From Chitinivibrionales bacterium (GTDB lineage: Bacteria > Fibrobacterota > Chitinivibrionia > Chitinivibrionales > JANQEN01): a DNA stretch of 7,180 nucleotides. The notes beneath the pieces are model-generated. The model saw only the letters and a list, made by a program, of their open reading frames with translations, ran no database searches and was not told the DNA's origin. Made by a program: the position numbers and the translations under genes. The stretch is taken from assembly GCA_030593665.1 (NCBI GenBank), contig JAUVGS010000103.1, positions 1-7,180 on the forward strand, given 5' to 3'. Shown here piece after piece: positions 1 through 4,725 of the stretch (the stretch's first letter is position 1; every line of letters starts with the position of its first letter).

Positions 1-1
1 A

Positions 2-346
2 AAGAACGGATTTATTGAAAAGGATAAAAAAGGGCGGTATACTTATGCAAACCCGGTGATTACAACCGGGCCGGAAGTTAATTCGACTATTTTGCGCAAA
101 TACCATAAGGAGACAATACTCCAGTGCGCGGATTCGCTTGATTCGATAGAAATGGCAGAGAGGGATATTTCATCCCTGACCATGAGCGTATCTATAGAAA
201 CGTATAAAAAAATGAAAAAGGAGATTCAGGATTTCAGGAAGCGTCTGCTTGCCATAGCAAGGGATGATAAAAAGGGTGAAGTGGTGTGTCATGCGGGATT
301 TCAATTGATACAGAAAACAAAAACATTCAAAAGGGAAGCTGGGTAG
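2..346 (+). CDS. TIGR02147/DUF4423-family protein, C-terminal part (5' end outside window)
   Basis: The reading frame is open from the window edge to the TAG at 344-346, so only the last 114 residues are present. A GTG at 56 could start an ORF but lies inside conserved sequence (frame reads GFIEKDKKGRY before it), so it is not the real start. The series GFIEKD..GRY, then TTGPEV, then YHKE, then SLDSIEMAERDISSLTMSVS, then the IQDFRKRLLAIARDD helix matches my memory of the C-terminal half of TIGR02147 (DUF4423) proteins. These form large paralogous sets in Fibrobacter-like bacteria and are usually about 270-300 residues long. They are suspected DNA-binding regulators because of a winged-helix-like region, but no function is proven. 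The gene runs almost directly into the lipoprotein gene at 354, so the two are probably one transcript. Family call fairly sure; regulatory role is inference. Confidence 0.75.
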   Translation, partial: KNGFIEKDKKGRYTYANPVITTGPEVNSTILRKYHKETILQCADSLDSIEMAERDISSLTMSVSIETYKKMKKEIQDFRKRLLAIARDDKKGEVVCHAGFQLIQKTKTFKREAG

Positions 347-353
347 GTCCACA

Positions 354-1325
354 ATGAAAAACCGGCTGATTACCTGTTTATCTGTTATCACATTGGGCCT
401 GTTGGCTATTGCAGTGAGTAACTGTACGGTTAATGTCGCTGACGGCGGCACTGAAGCGGGTAATGCGAAAATCACAGGGATGATTGTTGACAAAGAAGGA
501 GAACCCGTTGAAAATGCGCTGGTTACTCTCAGCGAGAAAACAGACAGCATATATTCGATTACGGATACTATTCCTGCCTATGATACTTCCGTATATACCA
601 ATGCGATGGGCGAATACGCTTTCAATCTCCCTGATTCAGGAATGTATCACATACTAGTTGAAAAGTTCGAAAGACTTCTTGTGTTTATAGACAGTATTCA
701 TGTTAAAGACACGAACTCTATTCCGATTCCAACCTATACGGTAAAAGCTCCGGGCACTGTCACGGGAAGTGTTTTCCTTGAGGATACTGCGGGTATATCC
801 AATAAATATATTCTGGTGGCATCAAAAGAAGTAAAGGAATTGCAGGTCACGATCACCCACGGTGAAAAGTTTACCATTTCTGATCTGCCGGAAGGATATT
901 ATGCCTTTATCTGTAAATCGGAATCAGGAGAATTCTTGCCCACATGGATTAAAGTTAAGGTTTCGCCTGATAGCTCATACGATGTTGGTAAAATTATCCT
1001 GAAGAAGTTATCGAATTTATTGCTGTCATCGAATGTTATGACTACTGATTTAAAGGGGTTGAAAGACCTGACGATCGACATTGAACCAGAATATACTTTC
1101 AGCAAGACTCCCACGGATGTTGTAGCAAAGGCAGTGGTTTATCCGAAGGACGGGTACATTTTTGTAGATCCTTACATTGATGGTGATAAAGTCATTATTA
1201 AACATATGGAGGATTTTCCGTCAGGTAAGGAGATCGGCGTACACATGGATGTCAAATTCGATGATGGTGACTATGCCAGTTTTGATTTTTTAACGGATGC
1301 AGAGAGAAGGTTTACGACTCAATAA
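354..1325 (+). CDS. Exported lipoprotein with carboxypeptidase-regulatory-like domains
   Basis: This encodes 323 residues. The N-terminus is a signal peptide (MKNR, then a hydrophobic stretch to about residue 21) ending in V-S-N-C, with Cys24 the likely lipidated residue. Asn at -1 departs from the usual Gly/Ala/Ser, so lipidation is likely but not certain. After a GGTEAGN linker, residues 39-120 look like a carboxypeptidase-regulatory-like beta-sandwich (ITGMIVDKEGEPVENALVTL, later TNAMGEYAFNLPDSG.Y). Residues 133-217 resemble a second, degenerate copy (PGTVTGSVFLED, later FTISDLPEGYYAF). The last 100 residues are beta-rich and unrecognised. Such domains are usually structural or binding modules, not enzymes. 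The start follows the preceding stop by 7 bases; GGTAGG at 342-347 may serve as a weak ribosome binding site. Probable location is the periplasm or outer membrane. The partner or ligand is unknown. Confidence 0.8.
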   Translation: MKNRLITCLSVITLGLLAIAVSNCTVNVADGGTEAGNAKITGMIVDKEGEPVENALVTLSEKTDSIYSITDTIPAYDTSVYTNAMGEYAFNLPDSGMYHILVEKFERLLVFIDSIHVKDTNSIPIPTYTVKAPGTVTGSVFLEDTAGISNKYILVASKEVKELQVTITHGEKFTISDLPEGYYAFICKSESGEFLPTWIKVKVSPDSSYDVGKIILKKLSNLLLSSNVMTTDLKGLKDLTIDIEPEYTFSKTPTDVVAKAVVYPKDGYIFVDPYIDGDKVIIKHMEDFPSGKEIGVHMDVKFDDGDYASFDFLTDAERRFTTQ

Positions 1326-1343
1326 CGGGCTAGCTAATAAATG

Positions 1344-1425
1344 TGTCATTGCGAGCGTAGCGACGCAATCTCGTTTTTCCTTTTTTAGAATAAGATTGCT
1401 TCGTCGTAAACTCCTCGCAATGACA
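1344..1425. repeat. REP/MITE-like palindrome of the GTCATTGCGAG type
   Basis: The ends are a perfect 12-bp inverted repeat: TGTCATTGCGAG at 1344-1355 and CTCGCAATGACA at 1414-1425. A second pair, GCAATCT at 1365-1371 and AGATTGC at 1393-1399, makes arms of 28 and 33 bases around a T-rich loop of 21 bases. I recognise this sequence type from memory. It recurs in intergenic DNA of many unrelated bacteria, and its translation gives the telltale string VIASxAxQS seen in many misannotated proteins. Families of this sort are thought to be moved by REP-associated transposases; none is in this window. It lies between two lipoprotein genes on the same strand and might affect read-through or mRNA stability, which is inference. 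Confidence 0.85.
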
Positions 1426-1479
1426 AAGAAAAAAAGAAAACAAAGGTTTACCCAAACAAACACTCAACCATTAACATAC

Positions 1480-1485
1480 GGGAGG
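1480..1485 (+). promoter_or_regulatory. Ribosome binding site that fixes the start at 1492
   Basis: GGGAGG lies 6 bases before the ATG at 1492, and the encoded protein then begins directly with a signal peptide. The same frame is open upstream to an ATG at 1297, but that stretch overlaps the end of the preceding gene and reads through the palindrome at 1344-1425, so 1492 is the better start. Confidence 0.75.
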
Positions 1486-1491
1486 CACGGT

Positions 1492-2526
1492 ATGGCTTCA
1501 AAGGTATCCACTGTTTTTAGTTGTTTCATCTTCGTATCTCTTTTCATTATTGCCGGCTGCAGTACAGACAACACGTCCGTTAATGATACGCCGGTGGACG
1601 ATAACCAGATATCATTCTCAATCAGATTTGAGGAGAATTCCGTGTTTGCTTCTGTTGCAAAAAGTGCAGAAGCGGTTGTCACGGCAGATGATATTGATTC
1701 GATTGTATCGAAACTTACCATTGGCAAAAATACCGTGTCCGGTGGAATTAAAGAGGTCCCTGCCGGTAAGGACAGATATATTCAGGTCAATGTATATGAT
1801 GAAAAAGAGAAGCTTTGTTATATGGGGAAAACAGTCGTTGAAGTAATTGCAGACAAAGAGGTTACGGTCTCAATTGACCTGTACAAGGTTGATGAAACGG
1901 GAACTATTATCATTGAAGGCGTTGTTATCGATAATAACAGCGCTGACTATTTCACCGAAGAAGAACTGAATGCGATTGTCAAGAAAATGGCTGATGCAGC
2001 AAAAGTTGACTATGACAAAGTTGTGGCTGTCTTAAAAGAGGGTAAGAAATTCTACGAAACCAAATGGAAAAAATCACAATTACCCGAAGTGGAAAAATTA
2101 ATCGTTGCGGCCATTAAAAAGGTAAGCGGTGGAAATACTGAATATTTCACTGTAGATGAACTGTGTAAATTAGTCAAAGCACTAGCCGTGAAAGCTAAAA
2201 AGGATGTAGATGACGTTTTTGCTATTCTGAAGAAAGAAGGAAAACTCTTTGAAACAAAATGGAAATATGAGCAGGAAGAAGAAGTGATAAAGATTATTGC
2301 TGAAGCGGTGAAAAAAGCAAAGGATGCTACCAATACCGATGAATATTTCACCGAAGATGAATTAAATGCGATGGTTAAGAAAATGGCCGCTGAATCTAAC
2401 GTTGATGTAGAAAAAGTAATCGCTGTTCTTAAAAAAGGTGGGAAATTCTACGAAACGAAATGGAAGAAGGAACAGAAAAAAAAGGTTGTTGCTCTTATTG
2501 GGGCTGCTATTAAAGAGATCAGTTAA
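1492..2526 (+). CDS. Lipoprotein with three tandem ~65-residue helical repeats
   Basis: From the ATG at 1492 this encodes 344 residues. Residues 1-22 are a classic lipoprotein signal peptide ending in I-A-G-C (Cys23). A Ser/Asn/Asp linker follows, then about residues 41-145 form a beta-type region (GKNTVSGGIKEVPAGKDRYIQVNVYDE, later MGKTVVEVIADKEVTVSIDL), which I would guess is a beta-sandwich. Residues 153-217, 218-284 and 285-344 are three copies of one helical unit. Its pattern is YFT.(E/D)EL....K..A......D.(D/E).V.A(V/I)LK, then a glycine-containing turn, then (F/L)(Y/F)ETKWK, then a Lys/Glu-rich helix. Copies 1 and 3 are closest to each other. I do not recognise the repeat as a named domain; it could be a binding or spacer module. 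No catalytic residues are evident. The gene stands between two palindromic repeats and may be transcribed alone or with the genes before it. Confidence 0.8.
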   Translation: MASKVSTVFSCFIFVSLFIIAGCSTDNTSVNDTPVDDNQISFSIRFEENSVFASVAKSAEAVVTADDIDSIVSKLTIGKNTVSGGIKEVPAGKDRYIQVNVYDEKEKLCYMGKTVVEVIADKEVTVSIDLYKVDETGTIIIEGVVIDNNSADYFTEEELNAIVKKMADAAKVDYDKVVAVLKEGKKFYETKWKKSQLPEVEKLIVAAIKKVSGGNTEYFTVDELCKLVKALAVKAKKDVDDVFAILKKEGKLFETKWKYEQEEEVIKIIAEAVKKAKDATNTDEYFTEDELNAMVKKMAAESNVDVEKVIAVLKKGGKFYETKWKKEQKKKVVALIGAAIKEIS

Positions 2527-2554
2527 CAAGGTACTACCATCGCATTACGCACAG

Positions 2555-2578
2555 CCTCTTCTTCACCACAGGAAGAGG
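2555..2578 (+). terminator. Small hairpin after the lipoprotein gene, possible weak terminator
   Basis: CCTCTTC at 2555-2561 pairs perfectly with GAAGAGG at 2572-2578 across a 10-base loop, 29 bases after the TAA at 2524-2526. No T-run follows, so a classical Rho-independent terminator is doubtful; mRNA 3' end protection or no function are equally possible. Confidence 0.3.
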
Positions 2579-2754
2579 ATGTAGGTTTATTCAGAGAAAT
2601 AAGATGCAGGTGTGACTATTAGATAGCAGGAGGATTTTTTGTTGATTTCATAATGGGTGCGGTACAGCGCGGCTCAGCTAACGGTTCTGGGTTGAAGTGA
2701 ATGGTTAGTAAAAGACGGGTTTCCCTAAAAAATATAAATGGAACCTCCTAGATA

Positions 2755-2804
2755 AATCAGAGTACAGCATATTGATTTTTCAAATCCCTCTACTAACTCT
2801 GATT
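2755..2804. repeat. Nested inverted repeat inside copy A
   Basis: AATCAGAGT at 2755-2763 and ACTCTGATT at 2796-2804 are a perfect 9-bp inverted repeat separated by 32 bases. It sits in the interior absent from copy B, so it is either part of a longer original element or a later insertion. Confidence 0.55.
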
Positions 2805-2819
2805 AACACGTTTTTCGAC

Positions 2820-2858
2820 CGCGAAGCAGAGGCGAGGAAGCCCCACTTGCTACCCGCG
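2820..2858. repeat. Second nested imperfect hairpin inside copy A
   Basis: CGCG at 2820-2823 can pair with CGCG at 2855-2858, with further short matches inward (GCA with TGC, and GGC with GCC around GAGGAA). The stem is interrupted. This stretch is visibly more GC-rich than the A/T-rich DNA on its left, hinting at a different origin. Confidence 0.35.
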
Positions 2859-2926
2859 AGCCAAACCGGCTTTTGGTTACCAGTCACTGTAACACGGGGC
2901 ACTTAGCTGAGCCGCGTCGTATCGCA

Positions 2927-3003
2927 TTAATATTATGAAAACTATGTTTTTAAAAAAATAAAGTGAAAAGTATCTAACTATAAACTAACCCAAAGGAGAT
3001 TAT
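2927..3003 (+). promoter_or_regulatory. A/T-rich leader of the FN3 gene, with ribosome binding site
   Basis: These 77 bases lie between copy A and the start codon. AAGGAG at 2993-2998 is a good ribosome binding site 5 bases before the ATG. The end of the leader (ATAAACT, then CCAAAGGA) is nearly the same as the end of the leader at 4648-4725. TATAAA at 2979-2984 could be a -10 box, but I see no matching -35 box. That the two leaders are related is inference. Confidence 0.4.
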
Positions 3004-4482
3004 ATGCTCAAACAAATATTCGCAGTTTCTATAGCAACCATGGCAATATTTTTTATATTTTGTGACGAAAGTCCCACAGGATCGGATAACCCGCTCGACA
3101 CCTTGGCGGCACCAACAATAAGTGTCACGGCCGGTGATGCTGAGGTTACTGTTGATTGGGACTCGATACCTGGGGCATCTTCATATACTATATATTGGGC
3201 AAATACTGCAGGTGTAACCCTTCAGTCAAGCAGTATCCCGAACATCACGGTATCCATGTACAACATTACCGGTCTTTCAAACGGCGTGACCTACTACTAC
3301 CGTGTCTCAGCATCAGGAGAGGGATTTATTTCATCACCACTTTCAAATGAAGAATCTGCAACCCCGCAGGGTGACACTAATACCGTAGAAACTCCAACGA
3401 ATGTTGATGCGGAACCAGGTGACGGGACGGTTACCCTTAGCTGGGAGTCCAAAGCACCAAAATTCAAGGTTTACTGGGCTACAACTGCTGGTGTTACCAC
3501 AAGCTCAACGATGATTGACAATATCACCAAAGCCGGGTATCTTCATGACAGCCTTACCAACGGTACGACCTATTACTATCGAGTGTCTGCACTTGATACT
3601 GCCGGGAACGAATCAGATCTTTCAGCGGAGGTAAACGCAACTCCGGGAGAGATAACATTAGAACCTCCGGAAAACTTTACCGCAGCTCCCGGTGATGGTA
3701 ACGTCACCCTTACCTGGGAAAAGAGTACCGGGGCCGAAAGATATACAATTTACTGGGACACCGTGACGGGAGTTTCAGAACAGTCAACCGCCATTGACAG
3801 TATAACAGAATTTACGTATACCCATTCAGGTCTGACAAACGGTAAAAAGTACTTCTACAAAATATCGGCGCAGAATGCTGATACCACATCAGCGCTTTCT
3901 AAAGAAGTGAGCACAACACCTGATACAAACATAACACTTGATCCGCCGAAGTTAACGGCAACTAAGGGTAATGCCCAGGTATTGCTTTCTTGGAATGAGG
4001 TTGTTGGTGCAGCAAAACACACCATTTTCTGGGCAACAAATTCCGGCGTTACGGAGCAATCAGACTCTATTCCAATTACAGGAAAACTTTTTTACACTCA
4101 TGATAACCTTACAAACGGTACAACCTATTATTACCGGATCAATGCGGCGGACGCCAGCGGCAATACGTCAGCTCTTTCAGATGAGGGAAATGCCACACCG
4201 GATACTATTGTTTCGGATTTAGTGCCGAAGAATGTTAAAGCCGTTGCCGGTGCCGGACAAGTAACGATATCCTGGGATGAAGTCACCGGTGCTGATGCTA
4301 TAATGATTTACTGTGCCACGGAACCCAACTTTACCAAGCCGGAGGAAACGATAAAGTCCCCGACTAATCCCTATACTCATAGCGGGCTTCCTGCAGGAAC
4401 AACCTACTATTATAGAGTTGTGGCGTGGGATGGGAAGGATACGTATGAATCAGATGAGGTGAGTGCGACGCCGACTAAGTAG
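3004..4482 (+). CDS. Exported protein with five fibronectin type III domains
   Basis: This encodes 492 residues. A short signal peptide (MLKQ, then a hydrophobic run) ends in F-I-F-C with Cys20. This is a poor lipobox because Phe sits at -1, so the protein may be lipidated at Cys20 or processed otherwise. Five FN3 domains follow at about 36-121, 131-214, 221-306, 314-399 and 408-490. Each begins with a V-T-(L/V)-(S/T/D)-W strand. Most carry (I/V)(Y/F)W(A/D)....GV(T/S), and nearly all have the (T/S)(N/A)G..Y(Y/F)Y(R/K)(V/I) strand and end in ATP or TTP. The last domain has diverged: it reads IYCATEPNFTKPEE where the others have the IYWA..GVT strand. FN3 repeats usually act as spacers or protein- or glycan-binding modules; no enzymatic domain is attached. 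The gene sits between the two palindromic elements and upstream of the receptor gene, so a surface role beside that receptor is plausible. Confidence 0.85.
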   Translation: MLKQIFAVSIATMAIFFIFCDESPTGSDNPLDTLAAPTISVTAGDAEVTVDWDSIPGASSYTIYWANTAGVTLQSSSIPNITVSMYNITGLSNGVTYYYRVSASGEGFISSPLSNEESATPQGDTNTVETPTNVDAEPGDGTVTLSWESKAPKFKVYWATTAGVTTSSTMIDNITKAGYLHDSLTNGTTYYYRVSALDTAGNESDLSAEVNATPGEITLEPPENFTAAPGDGNVTLTWEKSTGAERYTIYWDTVTGVSEQSTAIDSITEFTYTHSGLTNGKKYFYKISAQNADTTSALSKEVSTTPDTNITLDPPKLTATKGNAQVLLSWNEVVGAAKHTIFWATNSGVTEQSDSIPITGKLFYTHDNLTNGTTYYYRINAADASGNTSALSDEGNATPDTIVSDLVPKNVKAVAGAGQVTISWDEVTGADAIMIYCATEPNFTKPEETIKSPTNPYTHSGLPAGTTYYYRVVAWDGKDTYESDEVSATPTK

Positions 4483-4510
4483 GTAAGGGCATAACAACGA
4501 TACTTAAAAA

Positions 4511-4647
4511 CGTAAAGCGGGTGAAGATCCTGTGTTCTGGGTTGGTGTGGATGGTTAGCAAAAGACGGGTTCCGTCTTTTGGGAAACCGGCTTTTGGTTA
4601 CCAGTCACCACAACATAGGGCACTTAGCTGAACCGCGCCGGATCGCA
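4511..4647. repeat. Palindromic intergenic element, copy B (137 bp, compact)
   Basis: This shares both inner arms and the right end with copy A at 2658-2926 but lacks the long interior. The inner arms still face each other: GGTTAGCAAAAGACGGGTT from 4553 against the complement of the AAACCGGCTTTTGGTTACC run at 4584-4602. The left outer end has lost the CGCGGCTCAGCTAA core, while the right end keeps TTAGCTGAACCGCG at 4624-4637, so the outer stem can no longer form. I see no compensating changes there, which favours decay of a mobile element over a conserved outer RNA stem. The right end lies 78 bases before the receptor start, against 77 for copy A and its gene. Confidence 0.75.
4560..4580 (+). 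terminator. Perfect 9-bp hairpin, possible terminator of the FN3 gene
   Basis: AAAAGACGG at 4560-4568 and CCGTCTTTT at 4572-4580 pair perfectly around the loop GTT, 77 bases after the TAG at 4480-4482. The stem ends in four T with four A opposite, which resembles a bidirectional Rho-independent terminator, although the T-run is short and is followed by GGG. It lies inside copy B and competes with the longer inner-arm pairing. Copy A has the left half but not the right half of this hairpin. Confidence 0.4.
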
Positions 4648-4725
4648 CTAAAAGAATAAAAACTTATTATAGAAAAAACAAACTACACATTTATACATAA
4701 ACTCAAACCAATCCAAAGGACAACT
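4648..4725 (+). promoter_or_regulatory. A/T-rich leader of the receptor gene, with ribosome binding site
   Basis: These 78 bases separate copy B from the ATG at 4726. AAAGGA at 4715-4720 is the ribosome binding site, 5 bases before the start. Like the leader at 2927-3003 it is A-rich and ends in ATAAACT followed by CCAAAGGA. No convincing promoter pair is visible. Confidence 0.4.

Larger units (their letters stand above)
2658..2926. repeat. Palindromic intergenic element, copy A (269 bp, with interior)
   Basis: The outer arms are an imperfect inverted repeat of about 65 bases. Its core is a perfect 14-bp pair, CGCGGCTCAGCTAA at 2668-2681 and TTAGCTGAGCCGCG at 2903-2916. The flanking ends also match imperfectly (TGCGGTACAG at the left, complement of the TCGTATCGCA at the right). 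Parts of both arms recur in copy B at 4511-4647: 2684-2724 matches 4534-4574 at 35 of 41 positions, and 2863-2930 matches 4584-4651 at 59 of 68 by hand alignment, with 25 consecutive identities beginning at 2863. Unlike copy B, it carries about 138 bases of interior sequence with two hairpins. There is no convincing ORF inside and no clear target-site duplication. A non-autonomous mobile element or a structured leader RNA both fit. Confidence 0.75.

Noticed and set aside
1297..1491. In-frame N-terminal extension of the 1492-2526 lipoprotein
   Set aside because: It overlaps the preceding gene, reads through the palindrome at 1344-1425, and would bury the signal peptide and lipobox about 65 residues inside. 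A good ribosome binding site precedes 1492.
2629..2700. Possible small ORF after AGGAGG, starting at ATG 2653
   Set aside because: It would encode only about 15 residues, runs into the left arm of palindromic copy A, and the spacing from AGGAGG to the ATG is too long.
2651..2931. TAAT on both sides of copy A as a target-site duplication
   Set aside because: The two TAAT copies lie at unequal distances from the element ends, and a 4-base A/T match is easily chance in this A/T-rich DNA.
2658..4647. Copies A and B as direct repeats of a CRISPR array or as ends of one composite transposon
   Set aside because: There are only two copies, about 1.6 kb apart, with a normal FN3 gene between them. 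Nothing resembling spacers, cas genes or a transposase is present.
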